A DNA stretch of 64,000 nucleotides from [Leptolyngbya] sp. JSC-1. GTDB lineage: Bacteria > Cyanobacteriota > Cyanobacteriia > Elainellales > Elainellaceae. The DNA lies in assembly GCA_000733415.1 (NCBI GenBank), contig KL662191.1, forward strand, positions 166,560 through 230,559, given 5' to 3'. Positions 36,750-45,719 of the stretch are shown here, piece after piece (the stretch's first letter is position 1; each line of letters starts with the position of its first letter). Under the pieces are notes generated by a model. It was not told where the DNA came from, did not search any database, and saw only the letters and a list, made by a program, of their open reading frames with translations. Position numbers and translations under genes: made by a program.

Positions 36750-37643
36750 GTGCAATTAGAGCAGCAAGTCATTTTGATTACAGGCGCATCGACGGGAATT
36801 GGTGCCGCTCTGGCGGTTCTGTTGGCGTCGCGATATCCGGGAATTCGGCTGGGATTAGCCGCCCGCAGCCTGGAGCGATTGGAGACGGTAGCGGCCACCT
36901 GTCGCCAAGCCGGAGCCGAGGTTTGTGTCGTGCCGACCGACATGGCTCAACCGGAGCAGGTAAAAGCGCTCGCTGCTAAGGTACTCCAACAATTTGGCCG
37001 CGTTGATGCCTTGGTGAGTAACGCTGGCTATGGCCAAATGGGACCCATTGAACTCGTCCCGACCGAAGCGGTCGAGCAGCAGTTTAAGGTGAATCTACTC
37101 GGCGCAATTACGCTGATCCAGGCAGTGATTCCGGTGATGCGCGCCCAAAGAGGTGGCCGAATTATTACCGTCAGTTCCCTGGGTGGACGGGTTGCCTTTC
37201 CCCTGGGTGGTCTCTACAGCGCTTCCAAATTTGCCCTAGAAGGACTCAGTGATGCCCTGCGCATGGAGTTGGAGCCATTCAACATCAAGGTGAGCGTGAT
37301 CGAACCGGGTCCGGTCGCAACCGATTTTTTTGAAGCAGCCAATCAGCAGCTCGAAAAATCAATCGCCAATTTAGCCGAAACTCCCTACGGAGCGGCAGTA
37401 CAAAACCTAGACTCGCTGAATCAACGCCTGACTCGCCAAGCCTGGAGTCCGGAACAGGTAGCAGATGTAATTATCAAAGCATTGCAGGCAAACTATCCCA
37501 AACCGCGCTACATTGCCGCAACCGGAGGCAGTATTCTACTCTGGCTGATGACTAAGGTCCTGCCTACTAAAGCGGTGGACATTTTCTGGCAGCGCTTTTA
37601 CGGCGTTCACTTGATTAAGCAGCAGTGGCAGCAGCGGGCTTAG
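36750..37643 (+). CDS. Short-chain dehydrogenase/reductase
   Basis: A 297-residue classical SDR: cofactor loop TGASTGIG, structural NAG, catalytic Ser in ITVSSLGG and YxxxK in YSASKFALEG. The region after the cofactor fold has AARSLERLE, suggesting NADPH. The substrate is unknown. Start is GTG 36750 with GGAG about 8 nt upstream. It converges with phaB, the stop codons overlapping by 4 bp. Confidence 0.9.
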   Translation: MQLEQQVILITGASTGIGAALAVLLASRYPGIRLGLAARSLERLETVAATCRQAGAEVCVVPTDMAQPEQVKALAAKVLQQFGRVDALVSNAGYGQMGPIELVPTEAVEQQFKVNLLGAITLIQAVIPVMRAQRGGRIITVSSLGGRVAFPLGGLYSASKFALEGLSDALRMELEPFNIKVSVIEPGPVATDFFEAANQQLEKSIANLAETPYGAAVQNLDSLNQRLTRQAWSPEQVADVIIKALQANYPKPRYIAATGGSILLWLMTKVLPTKAVDIFWQRFYGVHLIKQQWQQRA

Positions 37644-38362
37644 GTGTTATGCCCACCATTGACTTGCAGAACGGTGCCGGTAACAAAGCTGCTAGCAATT
37701 GGGGATAGTAGAAAAGCAACAGCCCAGGCAATTTCTTCCGGTTGACCGAAGCGACGAAACGGAATCTCTGCCGTAATTTTTTCCTTGACTTTCTCAGGAA
37801 TAGTACTCGTCATTTCGGTTTCAATAAAACCTGGTGCTACTGCATTGGCACGCACTCCATAGCGGGCAGCCTCTAGAGCAAGCGCTTTTGTCAATCCAAT
37901 TACCCCTGCTTTGGAGGCAGCGTAGTTGATTTGACCAATGTTGCCGCGCTCACCTGAGATAGAGCTAATACAAACAACTGAGCCTGCTTGCCGCTCATAC
38001 ATGCCTGGAATTACAGGTTTCAAGGTATTGTAGACACCCTTTAGGTTCGTTTCGATCACGGCATCCCAATCTTCAATCGTCAATTTTGGGAAAAAGTTGT
38101 CACGGGTGATGCCAGCATTGGCGACCACACCATAGATCGAACCTAGCTTTTGCCCCACCGTTTCGGCCACCCGTGCCATTGCAGTGGGATCAGTGACATC
38201 CGCTTGCAATGCCAAACTATCGTCTTCAATCGGAGGTTGACTGCGACAGGTGTAAGCAACTTGAGCACCTAAGTCTTTGAGCAGTTTGGTAATCGCTGCT
38301 CCAATTCCTCGATTGCCACCTGTAACCAAAATAACTTTGTTCTCTAATCCGAGGGTTTTCAT
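37640..38362 (-). CDS. phaB: Acetoacetyl-CoA reductase
   Basis: A 240-residue SDR making (R)-3-hydroxybutyryl-CoA with NADPH for polyhydroxybutyrate. Motifs are TGGNRGIG, ANAGITRD, ISSISGERGNIGQ with YAASK, and APGFIETEM. The ending TGTVLQVNGG is also typical. ATG 38362 has AGGA just upstream and fits homology (MKTLGLENKV); an upstream TTG adds nine residues. It is 10 bp after the thiolase gene phaA frame (38400) and probably co-transcribed with it. The substrate assignment rests on context as well as sequence. Confidence 0.9.
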   Translation of the reverse strand: MKTLGLENKVILVTGGNRGIGAAITKLLKDLGAQVAYTCRSQPPIEDDSLALQADVTDPTAMARVAETVGQKLGSIYGVVANAGITRDNFFPKLTIEDWDAVIETNLKGVYNTLKPVIPGMYERQAGSVVCISSISGERGNIGQINYAASKAGVIGLTKALALEAARYGVRANAVAPGFIETEMTSTIPEKVKEKITAEIPFRRFGQPEEIAWAVAFLLSPIASSFVTGTVLQVNGGHNT

Positions 38363-38399
38363 TGGTTCCTGCTGAGTTCGTTTCTTCAAGGAAAGCTAC

Positions 38400-39593
38400 T
38401 TACGCCAATCGCTCGATTGCAATTGCAGTTCCACCGCCACTGCCATGACACACGGCAGCCAATCCAAGCTGCTTGTCTTCTCCCTGGAGGGCATTGACCA
38501 GCGTGACCAAAATACGTGCTCCAGACGCTCCAATCGGGTGCCCCAAGGCAATTGCTCCGCCATAGATATTTAACTTGCTATAGGGCACTCCCAAAACTCG
38601 GTTGAACAGAACATTGCTGAGGGCAAATGCTTCGTTGTTCTCAAACAGGTCAAAGTCAGCGACTCGCATATTCAGTTTGTCCAACAATTTTTTCACGGCA
38701 TGAATGGGAACCTCTGGGTATCGCCAGTTTTCTCCACCCGCCCAAGATCCTTTGATAATCCGAGCGATCGGCTTCAAGCCATGTTTTTCCACCGCCTTTG
38801 CACTCGCCAAGACAAGAGCAGCTGCACCATCCGAGATCTGGCTACTGTTACCAGCCGTAAACACTCCATCTGATTTGAATACTGGTTTGAGTTCAGCCAA
38901 CTTCTCTCGCGTAGTATCAGGACGAATTCCTTCATCTTTCTCTACAAGCTGCACCCCTTTTTTCGTTTCAATCTCAATTGGCGCAATCTCTCTGGCAAGT
39001 AAACGTTGCTGAGTAGCTAGAGTAGCTCGCTCTTGAGAATACAGGGCAACCTCATCCAATTCATCTCGGCTTACCCCATAGGCGGCTGCCAATCGCTCAG
39101 CTTGATCGCCCATCTTTTCGGACGTGATTGGATCGGAAAGTCCGTCACAGACCAGCAGATCGATGAGCGGTTCAGACGGATTCATCAACAGTTTACAGCC
39201 CCATCGGACGCGGTGCGATAGCATTAACCCGGTTTGGGACATGGATTCTACACCGCCTGCTAGAACGATGTCGGCTTCTCCCGCTGCGATTGCCGTTGCC
39301 GCGCTCATCACACTCATCATGCCAGACGAACATACCATATCCACAGCGTATCCATTTGCAGTTTCAGGAAGCCCAGCCTTAAATGCGGCCTGACGGGGCA
39401 GTAATTGCCCATGGCCAGATCGAAGCACATTACCAAAAACATACAGATCGACAGATTCACCAGATAGCCCTGCCTTTTCTAAAGCAGCGCGCATGGATGT
39501 TGCGCCTAAATCGACCGGGGAGAGATCCGCTAAAAGCCCTCCAAATCGACCAATGGGTGTGCGTGCTGCTGAGACAATATAAGCTTGTTGCAT
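38400..39593 (-). CDS. phaA: Acetyl-CoA acetyltransferase (beta-ketothiolase)
   Basis: A 397-residue thiolase condensing two acetyl-CoA to acetoacetyl-CoA, the first step of PHB synthesis. The active-site Cys lies in DMVCSSGM (about residue 88), the His in GGAIALGHPIGASGAR and the second Cys in VCHGSGGGTA. AAGGAG sits just before two adjacent ATGs; 39593 gives 7-nt spacing and the family N-terminus MQQAYIVSAARTP. Confidence 0.93.
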   Translation of the reverse strand: MQQAYIVSAARTPIGRFGGLLADLSPVDLGATSMRAALEKAGLSGESVDLYVFGNVLRSGHGQLLPRQAAFKAGLPETANGYAVDMVCSSGMMSVMSAATAIAAGEADIVLAGGVESMSQTGLMLSHRVRWGCKLLMNPSEPLIDLLVCDGLSDPITSEKMGDQAERLAAAYGVSRDELDEVALYSQERATLATQQRLLAREIAPIEIETKKGVQLVEKDEGIRPDTTREKLAELKPVFKSDGVFTAGNSSQISDGAAALVLASAKAVEKHGLKPIARIIKGSWAGGENWRYPEVPIHAVKKLLDKLNMRVADFDLFENNEAFALSNVLFNRVLGVPYSKLNIYGGAIALGHPIGASGARILVTLVNALQGEDKQLGLAAVCHGSGGGTAIAIERLA

Positions 39594-39659
39594 CATTTCA
39601 CTCCTTATGAGGTCCCGATCAATTGATAAAGTTAACTCGTACAAATTCTCATCCTGCAA

Positions 39660-39976
39660 CGCTTCGCACTGTAACTAGCTAAAGAATCTCACAGCAATTA
39701 AGCATCCGGCCCGCTGGCGGAAGATGCTCGCGCTACAGATTTATCAAATGGCTTGGTTAACTTACTGTTTTATGTTCAATCGTTTTTCGTGAGCATTAGT
39801 GACAAAATATCTAATTTTTGTATGGCTCACGTTCCTTCATATCTTGCTTTCAAAAACTTCTTAGCTTATTACTTTCCATCCTCAATCAGCCGATTGATAA
39901 ATTCAGAAGTACTATCTAGTTTGCTTTTATAGTTCAAAACTTTCTGCAGCTCAGGAGACATTTCGACAAGCTAAAG
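39660..39976. other. Intergenic gap, 317 bp, upstream of phaA
   Basis: No intact gene. It includes the patatin remnant at 39869-39970 (separate entry). The 39,660-39,860 part should hold the phaA-phaB promoter. Confidence 0.6.
39869..39970 (-). pseudogene. C-terminal remnant of a second patatin-like gene
   Basis: The minus strand reads VEMSPELQKVLNYKSKLD, then FINRLIEDGK and a stop (39869-39871). This closely matches the end of the neighbouring intact patatin gene (IEMSPHLQKSLNYESKLD, INYLIEDGKK). The remnant begins 6 bp after that gene's stop codon. It is what is left of a tandem duplicate. Confidence 0.88.
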
Positions 39977-41062
39977 CTAGGACTGCTCTGCCCTTGTCGC
40001 TAAAAACTGCCTTGCTTGCTTCTTTCCATCCTCAATCAGGTAGTTAATTCGGTCAGGATTGCGATCCAGCTTACTTTCGTAATTGAGACTTTTCTGCAAA
40101 TGAGGGGACATTTCGATGAACGGAATATAGTAAGGTTTGTCGGGTTTTTCCACAAAAGAGCGAGGAATTTTGATTGGTGCTGTAATTCCCAATCCCTGAA
40201 GATATTCCTGCGTGAAACCTCCTTGCAGGACAATGTTATTGAGTCGTTCAATGCTGAGGAGACTTTGGAATAACGATACATTCCCTTCTAATTCATTACG
40301 ACGATCCAAAATATCATCCACCGCAGTCGGAATCGTTTCCCTGCGAGTTGGATTCAACTTAATCACCCAAATTTCCTCAGGAATATTTGCAACACCCACA
40401 TCTTCGGGATCGATCAGTTCGGTGATTGGCGGATTGTCCGAAAAAATACCATCCCAATAGGCATCTTCGCCAATTTCAACCGCTGGAAAAATGTTAGGAA
40501 TAGCGCAAGAAGCTAGGATATGTTCAACTTTGATTGGTTCATACAAAGAATTAAACATCCATAATTTGCCAGTCAGAATGTTGCTTGCACCTAGGAGCAA
40601 GATAGGAGCTTCTGGCTGCACACCCCAAGCAGCGACTTCCTTGAAGTCTATGTGCGTCTCCAGCAACTCCCGAAAGTCGGTAAACCGCCTCCGCAGACCG
40701 ATCGTTGCAAATGACAGCCACTGCTTCGCAATTGTGGACGAGGGGCTAGTATTGAAGACTGGCAATAGCCCTTTGTTCGTAAATTCAAGCGTTGTGATCA
40801 GAACGTCGTTAAACAGGCGTTCTTGCGGGGTTTGAGCTGTATTATCGCTCCAAAAATCGACTAGCTGCTTAACCGGATCTTTACCTTTCTTGAGCGCGTA
40901 CCAAACTAAAGCTGCACATAGTGCACCCCCTGATGTCCCGCTGAGGCTAACGATATTGTACTTATCCTGGATACCACTCTCGAACAGGGCTTGAAGCGCC
41001 CCGCTAGTAAAGGCAGCGTGACTGCCACCACCCTGACAGGCGATTGCGATCTTAGTCTTCAT
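39977..41062 (-). CDS. Patatin-like phospholipase / lipid hydrolase
   Basis: A 361-residue hydrolase with the patatin Ser-Asp dyad. The oxyanion loop is CQGGGSHAAF near residue 10, the nucleophile elbow is SLSGTSGGA (about 45) and the Asp is in YWDGIFSDNPP. The start is ATG 41062 (MKTKIAIAC); the long upstream extension does not look coding. It sits inside the PHB locus, between phaA and phaE. It could act on acyl lipids or on the lipid/PHB granule surface, but no direct evidence points to a PHB depolymerase. Confidence 0.88.
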   Translation of the reverse strand: MKTKIAIACQGGGSHAAFTSGALQALFESGIQDKYNIVSLSGTSGGALCAALVWYALKKGKDPVKQLVDFWSDNTAQTPQERLFNDVLITTLEFTNKGLLPVFNTSPSSTIAKQWLSFATIGLRRRFTDFRELLETHIDFKEVAAWGVQPEAPILLLGASNILTGKLWMFNSLYEPIKVEHILASCAIPNIFPAVEIGEDAYWDGIFSDNPPITELIDPEDVGVANIPEEIWVIKLNPTRRETIPTAVDDILDRRNELEGNVSLFQSLLSIERLNNIVLQGGFTQEYLQGLGITAPIKIPRSFVEKPDKPYYIPFIEMSPHLQKSLNYESKLDRNPDRINYLIEDGKKQARQFLATRAEQS

Positions 41063-41494
41063 GAACAATACTTCGCTTCTAGAATCAATGCCAACTATAG
41101 TAGGTCTAGGACTGAATTGAATGTCGCTACCGCAACAAGAAACCTCAATAATCAAAATGAATGAGGCTGCAACTAGTATCGAAGCAGGTAATGAAATTGT
41201 TACAGAAAACACAAAAATTGGGAGATACTATGAATATTCTCAAGCGCATATTATCCCAGTAGCTAAAGCTAGCCTAAGCCATAAAAATATGAAAGTGATA
41301 TGAAAATGATTGTCAATCACATAAGTTCCATAGAAAGCTTTTGATACTCCATTGTTCAGAAAGTGAAAAGCATGAGAATTTGACTAATTTTTTGAGTGGT
41401 ATATTGGTTTAGTTAGTATATTGTTGAAGAACGTCTTCCCCCATCTATTGCCAGCCAGAGTAATTCTGTAGAATTTTTCGTGAAGGAATGACCG
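41063..41494. other. Divergent intergenic region, 432 bp, upstream of phaE
   Basis: It holds the promoters of the patatin gene (minus) and phaE-phaC (plus). A 60-codon frame at 41121-41303 has no family features and I do not call it. The DNA from 41,160 to 41,450 is AT-rich. Confidence 0.5.
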
Positions 41495-42091
41495 ATGGAA
41501 GAAGCAAACTTTTCAGAAGGCATTGCTAAGCCCTGGATTGAACTCAATAACCTCTGCTGGAATTTTGTATATGAGGCTACGTTCAGCACCCTTGCCCAAA
41601 TTCCTTTCCTAGGCTTAAACCGAGATTTTAACCATCAACTCATGCAGACCATTGATGCATGGGTAAAACTCTATCCAACTAGTATCAACTATCAATTGGT
41701 GCTGACTGAGATCCAACTGACGGCCTTCGAAGAGTTGCTCCGCGAGTTGACAGCTTCAGCAATGAAAGGAGAACCCATCAAAGACTGGACTCAATTACAG
41801 CAACTCTGGAGCGGTATTGCAGATCGGGTGTTCGAAAAAACCTTTTGCTCAGAAACCAATCTCAAAGTCAGGGGGCAGTTTTTGAACAGCCTCAATCATT
41901 TTCAACGTTCTCAGCAGCAGATCTTAGAAAGGTGGATGAAGCTGATGCATCTGCCCAGCCGCAGTGAAATTGACGAAGTGCATAAAAATATCTACGACTT
42001 GCGGAAAGAAGTGAAGCGCCTGAAGCAGTCTCTAGCTCAGCATGAGGAGCTAACGAGCACCTGTGCCCCCCATCTCTCCAATCCTCTTTGA
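41495..42091 (+). CDS. phaE: PHA synthase class III accessory subunit PhaE
   Basis: 198 residues, helical, with the C-terminal signature LMHLPSRSEIDEVHKNIYDLRKEVKRLK that defines PhaE. PhaE activates the PhaC catalytic subunit in cyanobacteria. It is shorter than typical PhaE proteins of 300 or more residues, chiefly in the N-terminal part. It lies 13 bp before phaC, in one operon. Confidence 0.88.
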   Translation: MEEANFSEGIAKPWIELNNLCWNFVYEATFSTLAQIPFLGLNRDFNHQLMQTIDAWVKLYPTSINYQLVLTEIQLTAFEELLRELTASAMKGEPIKDWTQLQQLWSGIADRVFEKTFCSETNLKVRGQFLNSLNHFQRSQQQILERWMKLMHLPSRSEIDEVHKNIYDLRKEVKRLKQSLAQHEELTSTCAPHLSNPL

Positions 42092-42104
42092 ATGACCAGA
42101 AATC

Positions 42105-43217
42105 ATGTTGCCGTTTTTTATGAGGCTAATCCAGTTGCAGGATGCCGCCGTCAAGTACACTGTCAAGTACACCGAAACTGCTAAAAAAGTAGTTGCAGGA
42201 ATAGACAATTTCAGCCACTTGAGTGAGGCAGACATTGAGATTGGTGTCACTCCTAAACAGGCGGTTTACCGTGAGGATAAGCTCGTTTTATATCGGTTCC
42301 AGCCACTAGTGGAGCAACCTTTACCAATTCCTCTCCTAATTGTCTATGCACTGGTAAATCGGCCCTGGATGGTTGACCTGCAAGCCGATCGTTCGCTGGT
42401 TGCCAATCTGCTTCGGTTAGGGTTAGATGTTTACTTGATCGATTGGGGTTATCTCACGCGGGCCGACCGTTGGTTGACGCTAGACGACTACATCAATGGC
42501 TATATTAACAACTGCGTAGACTTTATTTGTAAGCAGCATTGTCTGAACCAAATCAACCTGCTGGGCATATGTCAGGGCGGCACCTTCAGCCTCTGCTATA
42601 GTGCCATCTACCCAGAAAAAGTAAAAAACTTGATCGTGATGGTGACACCGATCGATTTTCACCGTCCCGATGCGCTTTTGAATATGCAGGGGGGATGTAC
42701 GTTGGGAGTAGAGGCTTTAGATATTGATTTAATGGTAGATGCTTTGGGCAATATTCCTGGTGACTATCTCAACCTTGACTTCCTAATGCTCAAACCCTGG
42801 CAGCTAGGCGTTCAAAAGTACCTAGATTTACTAGAAATTATGGATGACAAAGACAAGCTGCTCAACTTTCTGCGCATGGAAAAGTGGATTTTTGACAGTC
42901 CCGATCAGGCAGGTGAAGCGTACCGACAGTTTCTCAAGGATTTTTATCAGGGCAATAAGCTAATCAGGGGTGAAATCGTCCTGGGAGATAAACTAGTTAA
43001 CCTGAGCAACATCAGCATGCCAGTTTTGAATCTATACGCCGAAAAGGATCATCTGGTAACTCCAGCCTCTTCTCTGGCCCTCGGCCAATATGTGGGAACG
43101 CAGGACTATACAGTTCAATCGTTTGCCGTTGGACATGTGGGCATGTATGTCAGCAGTAAAGTACAACAAAAAATGCCACCCGTGATTGCAGAGTGGCTAA
43201 AGGAACGTGTTTGCTGA
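42105..43217 (+). CDS. phaC: PHA synthase class III catalytic subunit PhaC
   Basis: A 370-residue alpha/beta-hydrolase-fold polymerase linking 3-hydroxybutyryl-CoA units into PHB. The nucleophile is C156 in the box GICQGG. The general-base Asp is in NLYAEKDHLVTP and the His in VGHVGMY. VYLIDWGYLTRADR is a further family block. The N-terminus contains a 12-bp duplication (42150-42173) giving the repeated VKYTVKYTE. Confidence 0.95.
   Translation: MLPFFMRLIQLQDAAVKYTVKYTETAKKVVAGIDNFSHLSEADIEIGVTPKQAVYREDKLVLYRFQPLVEQPLPIPLLIVYALVNRPWMVDLQADRSLVANLLRLGLDVYLIDWGYLTRADRWLTLDDYINGYINNCVDFICKQHCLNQINLLGICQGGTFSLCYSAIYPEKVKNLIVMVTPIDFHRPDALLNMQGGCTLGVEALDIDLMVDALGNIPGDYLNLDFLMLKPWQLGVQKYLDLLEIMDDKDKLLNFLRMEKWIFDSPDQAGEAYRQFLKDFYQGNKLIRGEIVLGDKLVNLSNISMPVLNLYAEKDHLVTPASSLALGQYVGTQDYTVQSFAVGHVGMYVSSKVQQKMPPVIAEWLKERVC
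42150..42173. repeat. 12-bp near-perfect tandem duplication inside phaC
   Basis: GTCAAGTACACT is followed by GTCAAGTACACC, adding four codons near the phaC N-terminus. Confidence 0.9.
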
Positions 43218-43243
43218 ACTGTATACAAGTCAGGTCAGAGTCA

Positions 43244-43576
43244 CTACTTGCTAATGGTTTGCTGCATGACTTGCTGCGCTGCCTGAAAATAGCTTTCCCA
43301 AAATTGCTTCTGGCTTTCTACCGCATACTGGAATGTCACTTGTTGAGCATCAATCACAGAATTGATCAATTCCCGCTGAGAATTCAGAACTTTCTCGTAG
43401 TTTGCAGCAAAGGCTCCTTGGGGTGTTTCACTCGGAATGGTACCCATCCAGGCATCAACAATTTTCTTCTGCGACTCTAGCCACTGATTCTGGGACTGAT
43501 TCCAGAATTCCGCAGCCTTTTTCTGCATCTCACTCCACTGAGCCTGTGAATCTGTAAAAAAGTTAGTACTGTCCAT
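43244..43576 (-). CDS. Phasin-like PHB granule protein
   Basis: A 110-residue amphipathic, fully helical protein rich in Gln, Trp, Phe and Ala (QWSEMQKKAAEFWNQSQNQW, FQYAVESQKQFWESYFQAAQQ), typical of phasins that coat PHB granules. It converges with phaC, 26 bp apart. ATG 43576 has GGAGG 8 nt upstream and is preferred over the longer frame to 43630. Confidence 0.83.
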   Translation of the reverse strand: MDSTNFFTDSQAQWSEMQKKAAEFWNQSQNQWLESQKKIVDAWMGTIPSETPQGAFAANYEKVLNSQRELINSVIDAQQVTFQYAVESQKQFWESYFQAAQQVMQQTISK

Positions 43577-43687
43577 CACGGTTGCCTCCGTTATGCTGGT
43601 TTGGAAGGAAATGGCTTCTAGTGCGTTCAAATGAAACTTCCTTCACTGTACGGGATGTTTCAACTAAACACAACGGCAATACTTTAT

Positions 43688-43713
43688 CCTCTTATCAATA
43701 CCCTCTTATCAAT
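43688..43713. repeat. 12-bp direct repeat, 14-bp period
   Basis: CCTCTTATCAAT occurs at 43688-43699 and 43702-43713, in the gap between the phasin gene and raf1. Confidence 0.85.
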
Positions 43714-43811
43714 TTATCAATACCAGTCTCGATAGACCACAATATTGATCCAGCAATTGTCAATTTGTCTCTCGCGACCATAGCGCAAACTATTGACCTT
43801 GTAGAAGCTGC

Positions 43812-44915
43812 CTACTCATCAATCTGCCAAAGTTCTTTATTGTAACCTTCATCGAGTACTTTCTGCGGACGTAACACCAGAGCCAGCTTGCCCAAAATTG
43901 GCTGTGATGGTGCCTCTTCAAACCAATCCAGTTGAATTTGTCCAGCCTCATCCACAATGAAATAGCTCTCTAGATTCCAGTCCCGTTGAGCGCGATCGAC
44001 CAGCAGCAGCACTTCTTCGCTTTCACTATCGTCTAGATTGACTCCAGGAAGCTGCTCACTTTCAGCTAGGAGCAAGACCGGGTCTTCTGCTGTTAAGACC
44101 ACCTGCCATCCAGGTAGGGCAGCCCAAGCCCCCGTGCCCGCAAACTTGACGATATGAAACCGACCTTCGGACTCCACGATTGGCACTGCTTGCAAATCCG
44201 CTGTTGTCAGCGGCAGCTTACCGACCACCGGAATAATCCGCCCCTGATCGCTGGCCGACTCTAGCCGGTAGAAGGGTAACCGGGGCGCGGAACGACTGCG
44301 GCTAATGCTGAAGTCCGTCAACAACTGCTCAACTTGCTGGCGGGCGGTTTCGCTTTTGGCAAATCGCAGGGCTTGGGCAATCAGCCGAGAGCGAGCCTGC
44401 AAATCGGCCTGCTGGCGGGCTAGCTTCCAATAGAAATGGGCCACGGCATCATCGGGATAGTCAGCAAATGCCTTGGGCGGACGAGACAGGCGGCTATACT
44501 CCTTCAGCGCCTTAGCAACCTCATGGGCACCTTCCGAATCGATGCCTTTTTCCACCAACAGCGTGGCGGCGGCTACCCGCTCTGATTGGGTCAAAATCCG
44601 CAGTTCGTATAGCGAATCACTGCCCGTCTGCTCAAACCGCTCCAGTACCGCTGCCGCTGCATTGCCACTCACCAGGGAAGCATACACCTGGGCCGCTACT
44701 ATCACCTGATTTTGCTGGCTCGGCTCGAACCCGGTTTCTTCAAAAATTTGCTGCTGGCCCAGCCCCGCTTTCTGCAATTGCTGACAGGCTTGCCCCCAGG
44801 CTACCCAGTTGCCCTCCTTCCGCCGTAGGGATTGCAGCAAGGCTTTGGTTGCTTCCTCGCTCAGGGGTTCACTGGTGGGCAACGGGTTGGGATTGGAGGG
44901 AGGGGTGGAAGCCAT
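43812..44915 (-). CDS. raf1: RuBisCO accumulation factor 1
   Basis: A 367-residue assembly chaperone that brackets RbcL dimers and helps form the RuBisCO L8 core. The N-terminal helical domain begins at about residue 22 (ALLQSLRRKEGNWVAWGQACQQLQKAGL, FEPSQQNQVIVAAQVY). A flexible linker near 200 leads to the C-terminal beta dimerisation domain (about 215-350: LPFYRLES, VPIVESEGRFHIVKF, ALPGWQVVLTAEDPVLLLAE). Length and domains match the cyanobacterial family. No rbc genes are adjacent. Confidence 0.93.
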   Translation of the reverse strand: MASTPPSNPNPLPTSEPLSEEATKALLQSLRRKEGNWVAWGQACQQLQKAGLGQQQIFEETGFEPSQQNQVIVAAQVYASLVSGNAAAAVLERFEQTGSDSLYELRILTQSERVAAATLLVEKGIDSEGAHEVAKALKEYSRLSRPPKAFADYPDDAVAHFYWKLARQQADLQARSRLIAQALRFAKSETARQQVEQLLTDFSISRSRSAPRLPFYRLESASDQGRIIPVVGKLPLTTADLQAVPIVESEGRFHIVKFAGTGAWAALPGWQVVLTAEDPVLLLAESEQLPGVNLDDSESEEVLLLVDRAQRDWNLESYFIVDEAGQIQLDWFEEAPSQPILGKLALVLRPQKVLDEGYNKELWQIDE

Positions 44916-45052
44916 AGGACGAAGTTTGCTGCAATTCGGTACAATCCCTCATTTTAGAAGCAATGGCAGAAGTGGGTGAGCTGTTTTGCCGCAAAATTTC
45001 CCCAATCTAGTTGACGAATTACTCAGTTCGCGGCATCATGGTAAATGCACAA

Positions 45053-45125
45053 GGGGCTATAGCGCAGTTGGTAGCGCGTCTCAATGGCATTGAGAAGGCC
45101 AGCGGTTCGAATCCGCTTAGCTCCA
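45053..45125 (+). tRNA. trnA: tRNA-Ala (anticodon GGC)
   Basis: 73 nt fold as a tRNA. The acceptor stem is GGGGCTA with TAGCTCC (one G-T pair). The D arm has GCAGTTGGTAGCGC. The anticodon stem TCTCA/TGAGA holds loop ATGGCAT (anticodon GGC). The T arm is AGCGGTTCGAATCCGCT and the discriminator is A. CCA is not encoded. Confidence 0.97.
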
Positions 45126-45290
45126 TTTTTTAGAAGAGATAGTTTCAGCTAATTGTTTAGCTCAAGGACAGTTTTGCACTATCGCTGAGTTGAACAATTG
45201 ATACAAGGTGTCCCTTGGGGACGTTGTTTCCCAAGGAGCTTGTTAAAAATTCTGTTTTGCTTGTATTCGACCGTTCGGACTTAAATCACG

Positions 45291-45719
45291 ATGGGTCGAT
45301 ATTTGACCAGGCGTTATGTCGCACTCGATTGGGATGAAGCAGTCAGATTAGCGGGTCTCGACCAAACGCCGATCCAAGAGATTCACGCGCTTAAAGTCGG
45401 CAGTCCACCAGATTGGGATAACGTACCGGATGAATTTAAGGCTGACCTGGCAGCATTAGATCGGTTGGAAGACGAAGCATTATGGAAAATTGCCACAGCC
45501 CGAAAAACGTCGGAAGAAATGACGCGATATGATGAGCTGTTCAACCCACGGACTCAACAATGGTCAGAGCATTTTGCCTGGAGTCTGGATGCAACAAAAG
45601 TACAAGGAACGGCGATTGGTCGAGCAACGGTAGCCGCCTTGAGAATGAATAACCCTATAGTTGTTGCTGCTCGCTATCGGTGGGCTATCAATGACTGGCA
45701 TCCTCCTCAAGATTTGTAA
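45291..45719 (+). CDS. Chimeric small protein: unknown N-terminal part joined to an HNH-endonuclease-type tail
   Basis: 142 residues. The C-terminal 58 residues (LFNPRTQQWSEHFAW, GRATVAALRMNNPIVV, WHPPQDL) look like the end of the cyanobacterial HNH-endonuclease family, but the HNH catalytic core that should precede them is absent. The first 83 residues (LDRLEDEALWKIATARKTSEEM) resemble a different small protein family with an LxDExLWxxA helix. It therefore looks like a fusion of two gene fragments. Whether it is expressed or functional is unknown. Confidence 0.55.
   Translation: MGRYLTRRYVALDWDEAVRLAGLDQTPIQEIHALKVGSPPDWDNVPDEFKADLAALDRLEDEALWKIATARKTSEEMTRYDELFNPRTQQWSEHFAWSLDATKVQGTAIGRATVAALRMNNPIVVAARYRWAINDWHPPQDL

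Noticed and set aside
36596..36943. 115-codon minus-strand frame over the start of the SDR gene
   Set aside because: Shadow of the SDR gene, which has clear motifs on the plus strand.
41121..41303. 60-codon frame between the patatin gene and phaE
   Set aside because: No family features and no ribosome site; lies in the divergent promoter region.
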